From Elizabethkingia occulta (GTDB lineage Bacteria > Bacteroidota > Bacteroidia > Flavobacteriales > Weeksellaceae), in NCBI RefSeq assembly GCF_002023715.1, contig NZ_MAHX01000005.1, positions 62,001 through 126,000 of the forward strand: a stretch of DNA of 64,000 bases. The letters run 5' to 3'. A program made the position numbers and the translations under genes. Within the stretch, counting starts at the first letter, position 1, and each line of letters starts with the position of its first letter. The notes beneath the pieces are model-generated. The model searched no databases. It was given only the letters and a program-made list of their open reading frames with translations, and had not been told where the DNA came from. Of this stretch, positions 1 to 9,376 are shown one piece after another.

Positions 1-199
1 ATAATACTGCTGTCAGCCCAAAAGAGACCATAACAATATGAAACAAAAATCCACAAATAACACCTGCAAGGGACGTAAGACCTGCTTTTCTTCCCTGTGT
101 TATGGTTCTGGAGATCAGATAGATCATATTAGGACCCGGACTGATCACTAAGATAAAAGCTGCTATAATAAAAAAGATAAGGTCGTGAATTGGTATCAT
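1..199 (-). CDS. LysE/RhtB-family amino-acid exporter, N-terminal part only
   Basis: The reverse strand reads MIPIHDLIFFIIAAFILVIS followed by PGPNMIYLISRTITQGRKAG. This is the start of a LysE/RhtB-type transporter: a first membrane helix, then the family's PGP-N motif and a basic stretch before the second helix. The family exports amino acids and related small molecules through the inner membrane. Only about 66 residues are present, because the gene runs off the left edge. The start ATG is the complement of 197-199 and opens the frame just before the first hydrophobic helix. The substrate cannot be told from this fragment. Confidence 0.75.
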   Translation of the reverse strand, partial: MIPIHDLIFFIIAAFILVISPGPNMIYLISRTITQGRKAGLTSLAGVICGFLFHIVMVSFGLTAVL

Positions 200-225
200 T
201 TTATTAATATATTTTTAAAAACTAT

Positions 226-2961
226 TTAGCCCCAGCCTGTGCTGTCCTCTTCAACAAAGTCCTTCTCTGGGTTCAGAATATCCAGTATAATAGACTTTAC
301 CGATTTCATTGGCAGTTCGAGATCAGATTTACTGATATAACTGTCTCCGGATATATTCAGCATTTTAGGTCCCTCATCAGGAGCTACAAAGCTCCATATA
401 CCACATTGTACTTCCTGATCCGGAAAAGCCCCGGAAGTCAAGGCACAATGTGCATAGATAGATAGCTGAACTTCCTGCTTGTATTTTTTATCAAATAACT
501 GTGTATCCTCATCCTTTTTAGGGTTAGACTTTACATTCAGATCACCCGCTTTAGCACTTTTGTAGTCTATAATGCGAAGTGCTCCGTTGAAGCGGTCAAT
601 TCTGTCAGCAAAACCATTAAAGCTTATTTTATCCTGCTGCTGATCATCCAGATAAAAATCAGCATATATATTATGCTCAAGAGCCAGAATTTCCAGTGAG
701 TTTCCTTGTTCAACATCGTCCAGGTCTTTCTGAATTATATTCTGAAGTGTTCTTTTAGCAACCGATTTATGAATGTAATTCATTCCGCGTTTATAATAAT
801 CCGGGGAATGTTTTAGTTTTTCTACTATAACATAGTCCAGTGACTCCTCTACTTTATTCTGAGCTTGCTTAAGATCTGCAGTTGTCAGCTTTCTGTTCAG
901 TAAACTCTGGTAAAGATAATCCAGTGTATAGTGCACAAGATTACCAAAGTTACGGACAGAGATTTCTTCTTCCAGTTCATCCGGCAGTCTGGTGTTCAGA
1001 ATCTGATTCAGGTAGAAATCCATTGGATTATAGAGATAGGCATTGAGATGTGAAGGTGAAACTTTCTGTTTCCAAAGTTCCAGCTTTTCCAATACTACTG
1101 GTGTTTTCCTGATGCGTATCGGTTCCTGGCTCACAGGTTCAGAAGAGCTGTCTACAACATAATTTTGTATGTGGTGCTGACTTTCCATTTCGATCTGGGT
1201 GATGAAACGGCTTTTCTCACCAATATTTACCCCACTTGTGAGTCCATTAAAGAGCATGTATACGTTCTTTGCTTCCTGAATAAGTCGGTAAAAATGATAT
1301 GCATAAATAGAATCATTTTCCAGAAAAGTATTCATTCCGAAATTACGGCGGACATCGAAAGGCAGGTAAGTATTCTGGGTTCTTCCCAATGGTAGTTTAC
1401 CTTCGTTTATAGAAAGCATAATAACATTCTCAAAATTCAGCAAACGGGTTTCCAAAAGTCCCATAAGCTGTAATCCCGAAAGAGGCTCCCCTTCAAAATC
1501 TATAGTTTCAGTACTTACGAGTTGGTTTACTAATACTTCCAGAGTAATAATGTCTATGAGAAAATCATATTGTTGTAACTGATTTTTAAGACTTATAAAA
1601 GCTTTCTCGAAGCTCGATATATTTTCATAATCTATATCGTTTATCTTTTCAAACTTACATGAGATGCAAAAGTCGATAAGTGTATCCAGATAGACTTTTG
1701 GATCATTTGGTTTGATCAGTAAATTAATATATGATATGCCTCCTAAAAGCTCATTAAACAGTTTTCTGGAAATATAAACCAGATTCCTTTCTTCCAGTTG
1801 CTCCAGAAAGCCTTTTATAATAGGCTCATCTTCTTTCTTGTATGGTAATTCCTCTAACAGTGGAACAAGGTCTGCATAATAGTAAGATGAACTGTTTTTA
1901 TCCAACTGTTTCTGCAGATAAAAAAGTTTTTTCATGGCTACACTGAATGATAAATTCTTCAGTGGAAATCCCATAGTAATATTCAAACTCTTCACCAGAT
2001 GCTGGAGACTTTCCAGTGTTGGTGGCAGTAGATTTTCGTCCAGAAGAACAACCGCTGTGTTGCTTAGTTCAGGATTTCGTTTCCGAAGATCATCCAGAAT
2101 ATGTGGAAGAAGTTTTGTCTGTGCAATATTTCCGGAAACTTCGAATACCTGAATATTTTTATTTTCTGAAAAGTGATTTTCTATCCAGCTGAAAGGTCTG
2201 TATTCGTTAAACTCTTTCCAATGCTGATGTTCGCGCAGAAATTTCCCGGCTTCCTGACGTCTGTCTTTAATGTAATATTCGTCTGCCTGGAAAAAACATA
2301 ATGCCTTATCCCATTGCAGGAGATTTCTGACCAACTTTTCTTCTACAGGTGTAAAGGCATTGAAACCACAAAATACCAACTGTAGTTTTGTAGTTTCAGC
2401 AAAGTGGCTTACAGTTTCCTTTACCTTTTCATGAATAATTCCGGGAGTTGCGAGATTTTCCTGAAGCAATTCTTTTTTCAGTAGCGGAAGAAAAGAATTC
2501 ATTTTCTGCCAGAAGTTCAGGTTGCGTCGGTGTGGTTTGTCTTCACCAAGCAATTCTCCCCAGTTCTTTATACGCTCGTCAGAAAGCATAAATTCCAGAA
2601 CCGGAGTATCACTTTTAGAAAACTTCAGCATATCGTCCCAATCCTTTAAAAGTGTTGGGAACCATTTCAGAAAAGACTGTATATCCTCTTTTGCATCTAT
2701 TTTACGATAGGTTTTATAAGCGAAAAGCCATAAAGGAATACCCGAGATCTGCTGTAGTCCGGATATTTCTGTAATGAGCTCATCAATAGTCTGAAATTTC
2801 GGTAGTATTCCTTCATATTGTTTCTCTGCCAGTATCTTTTTGATAAAAACTGCCGGACGTTTACCCGGAAGGATAAAGGTATAGGCATGAAGAGGCTTGT
2901 CCTGTTGGAGGAGACTGTCAACAATTTTGTTTAGAAAACTATGTTGGGTAGTTTCAGACAT
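226..2961 (-). CDS. PD-(D/E)XK nuclease family protein (AddB-like)
   Basis: This 911-residue protein has the C-terminal RecB-type nuclease fold. It shows a GNLVHYTLDYL motif (the G-x-x-x-H element), then GFADRID, then IIDYKS near residue 800 (the D...D-x-K catalytic core), then QLSIYAHC (the Q-x-x-x-Y motif). The N-terminal half resembles the inactivated helicase part of AddB-type subunits, which work with an AddA helicase-nuclease in double-strand-break repair. No helicase gene lies in this window, so the partner must be encoded elsewhere if it exists. Its start overlaps the end of the upstream DUF4268 gene by 8 bases, implying co-translation. The family call is firm; the specific repair role is inferred. 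Confidence 0.8.
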   Translation of the reverse strand: MSETTQHSFLNKIVDSLLQQDKPLHAYTFILPGKRPAVFIKKILAEKQYEGILPKFQTIDELITEISGLQQISGIPLWLFAYKTYRKIDAKEDIQSFLKWFPTLLKDWDDMLKFSKSDTPVLEFMLSDERIKNWGELLGEDKPHRRNLNFWQKMNSFLPLLKKELLQENLATPGIIHEKVKETVSHFAETTKLQLVFCGFNAFTPVEEKLVRNLLQWDKALCFFQADEYYIKDRRQEAGKFLREHQHWKEFNEYRPFSWIENHFSENKNIQVFEVSGNIAQTKLLPHILDDLRKRNPELSNTAVVLLDENLLPPTLESLQHLVKSLNITMGFPLKNLSFSVAMKKLFYLQKQLDKNSSSYYYADLVPLLEELPYKKEDEPIIKGFLEQLEERNLVYISRKLFNELLGGISYINLLIKPNDPKVYLDTLIDFCISCKFEKINDIDYENISSFEKAFISLKNQLQQYDFLIDIITLEVLVNQLVSTETIDFEGEPLSGLQLMGLLETRLLNFENVIMLSINEGKLPLGRTQNTYLPFDVRRNFGMNTFLENDSIYAYHFYRLIQEAKNVYMLFNGLTSGVNIGEKSRFITQIEMESQHHIQNYVVDSSSEPVSQEPIRIRKTPVVLEKLELWKQKVSPSHLNAYLYNPMDFYLNQILNTRLPDELEEEISVRNFGNLVHYTLDYLYQSLLNRKLTTADLKQAQNKVEESLDYVIVEKLKHSPDYYKRGMNYIHKSVAKRTLQNIIQKDLDDVEQGNSLEILALEHNIYADFYLDDQQQDKISFNGFADRIDRFNGALRIIDYKSAKAGDLNVKSNPKKDEDTQLFDKKYKQEVQLSIYAHCALTSGAFPDQEVQCGIWSFVAPDEGPKMLNISGDSYISKSDLELPMKSVKSIILDILNPEKDFVEEDSTGWG

Positions 2962-3385
2962 CTTTTATAAAATCTTCAAAGTCCTGATAAAAGTTTTCGA
3001 AGGCAGTCATTTTTTCTACAAAAAACTCAAAAGTTTCCTGCCACGAATTTTTATTGAAGATACTTACATTTTCTTTTTGTACCCAAATACGGCTTATTTC
3101 TTTTCCGCTTTCCAGAAAGTAATGCTCCTCCATAATAGCATCCGGAAGATAATCTTCTCTTAATAAATTTTCCAGAGATTCAGTTTTCTCATAATAGGCA
3201 TTCCTGAAAAGCTCGTCTTTCATTTCTATATCTAATGAAACCTCTGCTTTCTTGTTGTCTGCGTAAAATTTGAAAGAAAAATCTTTGATTTTTGTATCAT
3301 ATAAAAGCCACTTTCGGGGAAATGATTTCCCGAAAGCTATCCAAAATTCTGTCTTCAGTTGTGCTGCTTCTTGTTTGGAGAACAT
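2954..3385 (-). CDS. DUF4268 domain-containing protein
   Basis: This 143-residue acidic protein matches my memory of the DUF4268 family: an N-terminal FSKQEAAQLKTEFW segment, a central strand-rich part and aromatic residues near the C-terminus. DUF4268 also occurs as an appendage of restriction and nuclease proteins, but its function is unknown. It has no signal peptide and no membrane segment, so it is probably cytoplasmic. It is the first gene of a two-gene unit with the AddB-like nuclease, and the stop and start overlap. That coupling suggests a nucleic-acid-related role, which is inference only. Confidence 0.65.
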   Translation of the reverse strand: MFSKQEAAQLKTEFWIAFGKSFPRKWLLYDTKIKDFSFKFYADNKKAEVSLDIEMKDELFRNAYYEKTESLENLLREDYLPDAIMEEHYFLESGKEISRIWVQKENVSIFNKNSWQETFEFFVEKMTAFENFYQDFEDFIKDV

Positions 3386-3448
3386 ATTGAGTGTGAACCT
3401 TTTATTTGTTTTGTTTAATGCTAGCCATTTGTCTGACTATTTTATACT

Positions 3449-3480
3449 AAACCTCACAGGTTTCAGTGCCTATGAGGTTT
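3449..3480. repeat. REP-like hairpin between DUF4268 and parC
   Basis: AAACCTCA-c-AGG is followed eight bases later by CCT-a-TGAGGTTT. This gives an 11-bp imperfect stem in a 129-base intergenic gap. The minus-strand tail has no good T-run, so it is a poor terminator for the gene ending upstream. It resembles dispersed palindromes of flavobacterial intergenic regions. The bases just after it (3493-3505) read actgagcgaagcc, which also looks like a dispersed repeat fragment. Copy number in the genome cannot be seen here. Confidence 0.45.
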
Positions 3481-3513
3481 GTTTTATACTATACTGAGCG
3501 AAGCCAAAATATT

Positions 3514-6090
3514 TTAGTTGTCGTCTCCTTCCTCAAACAGATTTCCTATTGTACCATCATCATCAAAATCCTCAGAAGTATCCGGAATTTCTTCAATTAC
3601 TTCCTCCTCTTCAGGTTCAGGAATTGTAATGTTAATGGTTCGTATTTTGTCTTTTGACAGCTGGTTTCCTAATGCTTTAATACCTTTTACAGTAATAAAA
3701 TCATCTATCAGTATGGTTTCCGGATCTTTATCTTTTCCTTTTTCTTTACTGAAAATCAGCTCGGCTGATGCATTTTTACCGGTACTTACCCACTCTACAA
3801 AAGATTTAGGATGTTCCGACGGGAAGAATAGTTGTGGATTGTTTGTGTTTTCCAGCAAGAAGCGCTTTACAAAATAACGCTCTTTCTCGCCATCATAGTA
3901 AATACAACCTATTGACTGTTCCGGTTTCCATTTTTCAAGGATAATATATTCATCATCGAAACGGTTAGAAAGATCAAAGCTTACAAGGCGGGCTTCTCCT
4001 TTTGGCGTAACCAATAAAATTTTGTCTTCACCTTTGAAAGTTCCAAGGAAAGTACCTCTTGCATCTGCATTCAGCCTTCTTACAGCTTCATCGAACCATA
4101 TTTTACGGGGAGCCAGTGTAGAAACACCTTCCTCCTTCATTTCGATCTTTTTAATCGGATATTTGGTTACCAGATTACCTTTAGAGTCTCTACCCTTTAT
4201 TGCCAGTTCGGAGAAATCTATATCCAGTTTGTTTTTACGGATACGGGCACTTGGTTTCAGTAAAACATTTACAACCTCTGCTTCCCCATTTGCATTAGCA
4301 GAGAAGTAAAGAACTTCCGATCCCTTCTTATCCGATGCCAGGTTGTATTCATTACTTCTGATAACACCGGTAACAAAGAAACGCTTCATGTAATAAGGTC
4401 CCTCTTTACCTTCGCGGTAGATCATGTTATAAACTGTACGTTTATCATTTTTCTTCCAAATGCCAACATGCAGTATGTTTTTGCCGACAAAAGTTTTAGA
4501 TTCTACCTTGGTTACGAGCATCGTACCATCTTTACGGAAGATAATAATGTCGTCGATATCTGAACATTCAAAAAGGAACTGGTCTTTTTTCAGTGAAGTA
4601 CCGATAAAGCCTTCATCGAAATTAGCATAGAACTTCTCATTCGCTACAGCTACCTTGGTTGCATCGATAGTATCAAAAATTCTTAGTTCAGTTCTTCTTT
4701 CTTTATTCTTTCCGTATTTTTTCTGGATGTTCAGGAAATAATCTATTGCATAAGTAATAAGATTCGCCAGATGATGCTTCACCTGCTCTATTTTCCCTTC
4801 CAGTGCTGCAATATTTTCCAGCGCTTTGTCCTGATCATAACGGGATATTCTCATGAAAGGAAGCTCCGTCAATCTGATGATATCTTCAACAGTAACTTTG
4901 CGCATCAGATGCTTGGTAAATGGATTTAGAGCCAGATCAATAGCGCTGTAAACTTCTTCTTTTGAAGCTCTGTTTTTAATCTCCTGATAGATTTCATTTT
5001 CTATGAAGATCTTTTCAAGAGATGCAAAATGCCATTTCTCTTCAAGCTCCCCAAGTTCTATCTCTAACTCCAGTTTTAGTAATGATACTGTATGGTCTGT
5101 ATTCATTTTCAGAATGTCCGAAACATTCAGGAACATTGGTTTATCCCCTACAATAACACAGGCATTTGGTGAAATAGTTACCTGGCAGTCGGTAAATGCA
5201 TATAATGCATCAATTGTTTTATCTGGTGATACATCCGGATGAAGGTGAATCAGAATTTCTACCTTGTCCGAAGTATTATCTTCAATTTTCTTGATTTTAA
5301 TCTTCCCTTTCTCATTCGCCTTAATAATACTATCAATAAGGTCTCCAGTCGTTTTGGAGAAAGGAAGCTCGGTTACAATAAGCGTATGCTTATCTTTCTG
5401 GGTAATTCTTGCTCTTGCCCTTACCTTACCACCACGTTGCCCGTCATTGTATTCAGAAACATCCAGCAGACCTTCTGTAAGAAAGTCAGGAAATACCTGA
5501 AAAGGTTTCTTTTTCAGGTAAGCAACAGATGCGTTGATTAGCTCGTTGAAGTTGTGTGGTAAGATTTTGGTAGAAAGACCTACACCAATCCCTTCTACTC
5601 CCTGTGCTAGAAGCAAAGGGAACTTTACAGGAAGATCAATAGGTTCGTTATTTCTTCCATCATAAGACTTTGCCCATTCAGTAGTTTTCGGATTAAAGAC
5701 TACTTCCAGAGCAAAAGGAGTTAGCCGGGCTTCTATATAACGCGCTGCAGCTGCACTGTCTCCCGTGAATATATTTCCCCAGTTTCCCTGTGTATCTATT
5801 AATAATTCTTTCTGTCCGATTTGTACCATTGCATCGGTAATGGATGCGTCACCATGCGGGTGATATTTCATTGTATTACCTACGATATTGGCAACTTTGT
5901 TATAACGCCCGTCTTCCAGTTCACGCATAGAATGCATAATTCTTCGTTGCACAGGTTTCAGTCCATCATATACGGACGGAATTGCACGGTCAAGAATTAC
6001 ATAAGAGGCATAATCCAGAAACCAGTCCTGATAAAGCCCGGAGACTTTCTTTAATGATTCTTCTGCGTGGTTTAAATTGTTTTCTTCCAT
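3514..6090 (-). CDS. parC: DNA topoisomerase IV subunit A
   Basis: This is the 858-residue A subunit of a type IIA topoisomerase, which cuts and rejoins DNA to separate daughter chromosomes. The N-terminal breakage domain shows YDGLKPVQRRI, KYHPHGDASI and AARYIEARL. The catalytic tyrosine is Y118, directly after R117. The C-terminal half is the beta-pinwheel-type wrapping domain, ending in a long acidic tail. At the site equivalent to quinolone-determining Ser80 in E. coli ParC the residue is alanine (A82), and Glu84 is aspartate (D86). I believe this is normal for Bacteroidetes ParC rather than an acquired mutation. parE lies upstream on the same strand, 126 bases away. Confidence 0.93.
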   Translation of the reverse strand: MEENNLNHAEESLKKVSGLYQDWFLDYASYVILDRAIPSVYDGLKPVQRRIMHSMRELEDGRYNKVANIVGNTMKYHPHGDASITDAMVQIGQKELLIDTQGNWGNIFTGDSAAAARYIEARLTPFALEVVFNPKTTEWAKSYDGRNNEPIDLPVKFPLLLAQGVEGIGVGLSTKILPHNFNELINASVAYLKKKPFQVFPDFLTEGLLDVSEYNDGQRGGKVRARARITQKDKHTLIVTELPFSKTTGDLIDSIIKANEKGKIKIKKIEDNTSDKVEILIHLHPDVSPDKTIDALYAFTDCQVTISPNACVIVGDKPMFLNVSDILKMNTDHTVSLLKLELEIELGELEEKWHFASLEKIFIENEIYQEIKNRASKEEVYSAIDLALNPFTKHLMRKVTVEDIIRLTELPFMRISRYDQDKALENIAALEGKIEQVKHHLANLITYAIDYFLNIQKKYGKNKERRTELRIFDTIDATKVAVANEKFYANFDEGFIGTSLKKDQFLFECSDIDDIIIFRKDGTMLVTKVESKTFVGKNILHVGIWKKNDKRTVYNMIYREGKEGPYYMKRFFVTGVIRSNEYNLASDKKGSEVLYFSANANGEAEVVNVLLKPSARIRKNKLDIDFSELAIKGRDSKGNLVTKYPIKKIEMKEEGVSTLAPRKIWFDEAVRRLNADARGTFLGTFKGEDKILLVTPKGEARLVSFDLSNRFDDEYIILEKWKPEQSIGCIYYDGEKERYFVKRFLLENTNNPQLFFPSEHPKSFVEWVSTGKNASAELIFSKEKGKDKDPETILIDDFITVKGIKALGNQLSKDKIRTINITIPEPEEEEVIEEIPDTSEDFDDDGTIGNLFEEGDDN

Positions 6091-6216
6091 TTATATTGGT
6101 AGCGCTGTATATAATTTAATAAGAATATATTGGGCTTCTACATATTCAGTATTTAATGCTAAAGACTAATAATCTAAATTTTAGCATTCCCATACTGAGT
6201 TTGTTGAAGTTTTTTC

Positions 6217-8118
6217 TTATCCTTCTGTTTCAGTTATCACTTCTTCTTCTTCTTTCAGTTCTTTTCTTTCGATGTCCGTATCTTCTACAACAAGATTTTC
6301 CAGAATGAAGTTCTGTCTGTCCGGTGTATTTTTACCCATATAGAATTCCAGTAGTTGGTCTATTGTGGTATCTTTACCCATTACAACAGGTTCCAGACGG
6401 ATATCCTTTCCGATAAAGTGTTTGAATTCATCCGGAGAAATTTCACCAAGTCCCTTGAATCGTGTGATTTCAGGGTTTTTCCCAAGCTCATTGAGTGCTT
6501 TTACTCTTTCAGCTTCGGTGTAGCAATAGCGGGTTTCTTTTTTATTTCTAACCCTGAATAAAGGTGTTTGAAGGATATATAAGTGTCCGTTCTTGATAAC
6601 ATCCGGGAAGAATTGTAAGAAGAATGTAATCATTAGTAATCGGATATGCATACCATCGACATCGGCATCGGTAGCGATAATAACCTGATTATAACGAAGA
6701 TCTTCCAAACTCTCTTCAATGTTAAGAGCTGCCTGAAGCAGGTTGAATTCTTCATTTTCATAAACTACCTTCTTGGTCAGCCCGTAGCAGTTTAAGGGTT
6801 TACCTTTTAAACTGAATACCGCCTGTGTTTCTACATCACGGCTCTTCGTGATGGATCCTGATGCGGAATCTCCCTCGGTAATAAAGATCATAGTTTCCGA
6901 TTTGCGGTCGGCTTTCTGATCGTTATAATGCTGACGGCAGTCTCTAAGTTTTTTATTGTGAAGCGATACCTTTTTTGCACGCTCACGAGCCAGTTTCTGA
7001 ATACCGGAAAGCTCTTTTCTCTCTCTTTCGGAAACGATAATTTTCTTTAATAAAGCTTCCGATGTTTCTGGTTCTTTATGAAGGAAATTATCAAGTTTGT
7101 TTTTAAGGAAGTCATTTACGAAAGTACGTACAGTAACTTGGCCTGGTCCCATTTCGTTACTTCCCAGTTTGGTTTTGGTCTGAGATTCGAAAACAGGTTC
7201 TTCTACTTTTATGGAAATAGCAGCGATAATAGATTTTCTTACATCGGCAGCTTCATAACTTTTATTATAAAATTCTCGAATAGTCTTTACAAATGCTTCA
7301 CGGAAAGCATTAAGGTGTGTCCCTCCTTGTGTGGTATTCTGTCCGTTAACAAATGAAAAATACGTTTCGGACTGAGATTTATCCGAGTGGGTAATAGCAA
7401 CTTCAATATCATTGTCTTTCAGGTGAATGATTGGATAAAGGATTTCACCGTCAATCTCATCCTGAAGGAGATCTTTAAGACCGTTTTCTGAAACAAATAC
7501 TTGTCCGTTAAATACAATTTTCAGCCCTGGATTCAGATAAGAGTAATTTTTAAGCATCTTCTCGATGTACTCTTTTCTGAAACGATAGTTGGTGAAGATT
7601 GTATCATCTGGTACAAAAGTAATTTCGGTACCATTTCTTTCGGTAGTGTCTGCCTCCGGAAAATCCTGTACAATAACTCCCTGACTAAATTCGGCTACTT
7701 TGGCTTTTCCTTCCCGAACTGACTTTACCTTGAAGAAGTTAGAAAGAGCATTTACAGCCTTGGTACCTACACCGTTCAGACCTACAGATTTTTTGAATGC
7801 TTTAGAATCGTATTTTCCACCGGTATTCATTTTGGATACCGCATCCACAACTTTACCTAAAGGGATACCACGACCATAATCCCGGATAATGGCCTTGCCT
7901 TCATCCAATTTTATTTCGATTCTTTTACCAGAGTTCATGGCAAATTCATCAATCGAGTTATCGATGATTTCTTTTAAGAGAATATAGATACCATCATCGG
8001 CGGAAGAACCATCTCCCAGTTTTCCGATGTACATGCCGGGACGCAATCTTACGTGCTCCTGCCACTCGAGGGATCGTATATTATCTTCGGAATAGTTAAC
8101 AGTAGTGTTTTCAGACAT
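6217..8118 (-). CDS. parE: DNA topoisomerase IV subunit B
   Basis: This 633-residue ATPase subunit partners ParC. The GHKL ATPase motifs are present in order: [16 protein letters not shown] and [14 protein letters not shown]. The TOPRIM domain follows with EGDSASG and [10 protein letters not shown], giving the Glu and DxDxD metal ligands. Its length suits Bacteroidetes ParE rather than the longer GyrB, and the adjacent parC supports this. A TAnnTTTG promoter element lies 21 bases upstream of the ATG. The gene is divergent from the aminotransferase at 8218. Confidence 0.93.
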   Translation of the reverse strand: MSENTTVNYSEDNIRSLEWQEHVRLRPGMYIGKLGDGSSADDGIYILLKEIIDNSIDEFAMNSGKRIEIKLDEGKAIIRDYGRGIPLGKVVDAVSKMNTGGKYDSKAFKKSVGLNGVGTKAVNALSNFFKVKSVREGKAKVAEFSQGVIVQDFPEADTTERNGTEITFVPDDTIFTNYRFRKEYIEKMLKNYSYLNPGLKIVFNGQVFVSENGLKDLLQDEIDGEILYPIIHLKDNDIEVAITHSDKSQSETYFSFVNGQNTTQGGTHLNAFREAFVKTIREFYNKSYEAADVRKSIIAAISIKVEEPVFESQTKTKLGSNEMGPGQVTVRTFVNDFLKNKLDNFLHKEPETSEALLKKIIVSERERKELSGIQKLARERAKKVSLHNKKLRDCRQHYNDQKADRKSETMIFITEGDSASGSITKSRDVETQAVFSLKGKPLNCYGLTKKVVYENEEFNLLQAALNIEESLEDLRYNQVIIATDADVDGMHIRLLMITFFLQFFPDVIKNGHLYILQTPLFRVRNKKETRYCYTEAERVKALNELGKNPEITRFKGLGEISPDEFKHFIGKDIRLEPVVMGKDTTIDQLLEFYMGKNTPDRQNFILENLVVEDTDIERKELKEEEEVITETEG

Positions 8119-8138
8119 TCTTGAAATTGTAATATCTA

Positions 8139-8146
8139 CAAAAATA
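8139..8146 (-). promoter_or_regulatory. -7 promoter element of parE
   Basis: The minus strand reads TATTTTTG, an exact TAnnTTTG match, 21 bases before the parE ATG. No convincing -33 TTG was identified. Confidence 0.55.
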
Positions 8147-8191
8147 GTGATTTTTTGTGAGTTTTTATGCCTTAGAGTGATGCTTTATAAG

Positions 8192-8199
8192 TATTTTTG
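8192..8199 (+). promoter_or_regulatory. -7 promoter element of the 8218 aminotransferase
   Basis: TATTTTTG matches TAnnTTTG exactly and lies 19 bases before ATG 8218. It overlaps the in-frame TTG at 8197, which argues that translation starts at 8218 and not at 8197. Confidence 0.6.
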
Positions 8200-8217
8200 T
8201 TTGTTAAAAAAAATATA

Positions 8218-9366
8218 ATGCCTTTGCTTTTAAACTCAAAACTTACTGAGGTTCAAACGACTATTTTTACAAGAATGTCTATGTTGGCTCAGCAAGAAAA
8301 TGCTGTAAATCTTTCTCAGGGATTCCCCGATTTTTATCCGGATGAAAAGTTGTTAAAGAATATTGGTAAATATGCTGTAAAAGGTTTTAACCAATATGCT
8401 CCAATGATGGGTATAGAACCCCTGCGCAATGCAATTTCTGAAAAAGTAAAGTATTGTTATAGTATAGATTATAGTCCGGAATCTGAAGTAATGGTTACAG
8501 CAGGCGCAACGGAGGCTCTCTTCTGCTCTATTGCTGCATTGGTAAATGCAGGAGATGAAGTAATCGTCTTTGAACCTGCCTATGATTCTTATATTCCGGT
8601 GATCAGACTTTTTGGAGGAATTCCTAAAACGGTAAAGCTTCATTATCCCAATTATAAGATTGACTGGTCGGTTGTAAAGCAAATGATAACGGATAAAACA
8701 AAAATGATCATTATTAATAATCCGAATAATCCGGCTGGGAATATTCTGGATGCAGAAGACATTTCCCAATTGACAGCTTTGGTTGAAAATACCAACATCG
8801 TTATTCTAAGTGATGATGTGTATGAAAATATTGTGTTTGATGGTAAAAAGCACCTAAGCCTTAGTCAATCCCAATTAAAAGACAGAAGTATAATTGTAGC
8901 CTCTTTTGGGAAGTTGTACCATATTACAGGCTGGAAGCTGGGTTATGTGCTTGCTCCGGAATCTATTATGCAGGAGGTGAAAAAAGTGCATCAGTACAAT
9001 GTGTTTAGTGTAAATACGCCCGCTCAGTATGCTATAGCAGAGCTTTTGCAAAACCCGGAAAGTTATACCGGATTGTCAGGATTCTTCCAGAAGAAAAGAG
9101 ATTTATTAGCAAAAGGTTTGTCAGAAATTGGATTTGATGTTTTAATTCCTGAGGCTACTTATTTTCTGTCTGCATCTTATAAAAAGTTTTCAGATTTGGG
9201 AGATTTGGAATTTGCTCAATGGCTGACCAAAGAACATAAAGTAGCTACAATCCCGTTTTCGTCTTTCTATGAAGATGGTACGGATGAAGCTGTAATACGC
9301 TTCTGCTTTGCGAAAAAGAATGAAACAATAGAACAGGCACTTCAGTATCTTGAAAAACTAAAATAA
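8218..9366 (+). CDS. Class I/II PLP aminotransferase (methionine/kynurenine aminotransferase type)
   Basis: This 382-residue fold-type I aminotransferase is of the YbdL/kynurenine-transaminase type. It likely transaminates methionine or aromatic amino acids with a 2-oxo acid. Visible motifs are NLSQGFPDFYPD near the N-terminus, VTAGATEALF, NNPNNPAG, the aspartate of SDDVYE and the PLP lysine in SFGKLYHITGWKLGY. It has no signal peptide, so it is cytoplasmic. The ATG at 8218 was chosen over the TTG at 8197 because a promoter element overlaps the latter. It is a single-gene unit, divergent from parE and convergent with the lipoprotein at 9377. Substrate specificity is inferred from family resemblance. 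Confidence 0.85.
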   Translation: MPLLLNSKLTEVQTTIFTRMSMLAQQENAVNLSQGFPDFYPDEKLLKNIGKYAVKGFNQYAPMMGIEPLRNAISEKVKYCYSIDYSPESEVMVTAGATEALFCSIAALVNAGDEVIVFEPAYDSYIPVIRLFGGIPKTVKLHYPNYKIDWSVVKQMITDKTKMIIINNPNNPAGNILDAEDISQLTALVENTNIVILSDDVYENIVFDGKKHLSLSQSQLKDRSIIVASFGKLYHITGWKLGYVLAPESIMQEVKKVHQYNVFSVNTPAQYAIAELLQNPESYTGLSGFFQKKRDLLAKGLSEIGFDVLIPEATYFLSASYKKFSDLGDLEFAQWLTKEHKVATIPFSSFYEDGTDEAVIRFCFAKKNETIEQALQYLEKLK

Positions 9367-9376
9367 AGCCATGTTT

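Noticed and set aside
5821-6054. Plus-strand frames opposite parC and many similar antisense frames elsewhere
   Set aside because: They mirror the codons of well-supported genes, have no domain character and no start signals.
3790-6090. Quinolone-resistance mutation in ParC (Ala at the Ser80-equivalent position)
   Set aside because: HGDASI is, to my knowledge, the usual Bacteroidetes ParC sequence, so it is not evidence of acquired resistance.
8197-8217. TTG start that would lengthen the aminotransferase by 7 residues
   Set aside because: The TTG lies inside an exact TAnnTTTG promoter element, so it would be at or before the transcription start.
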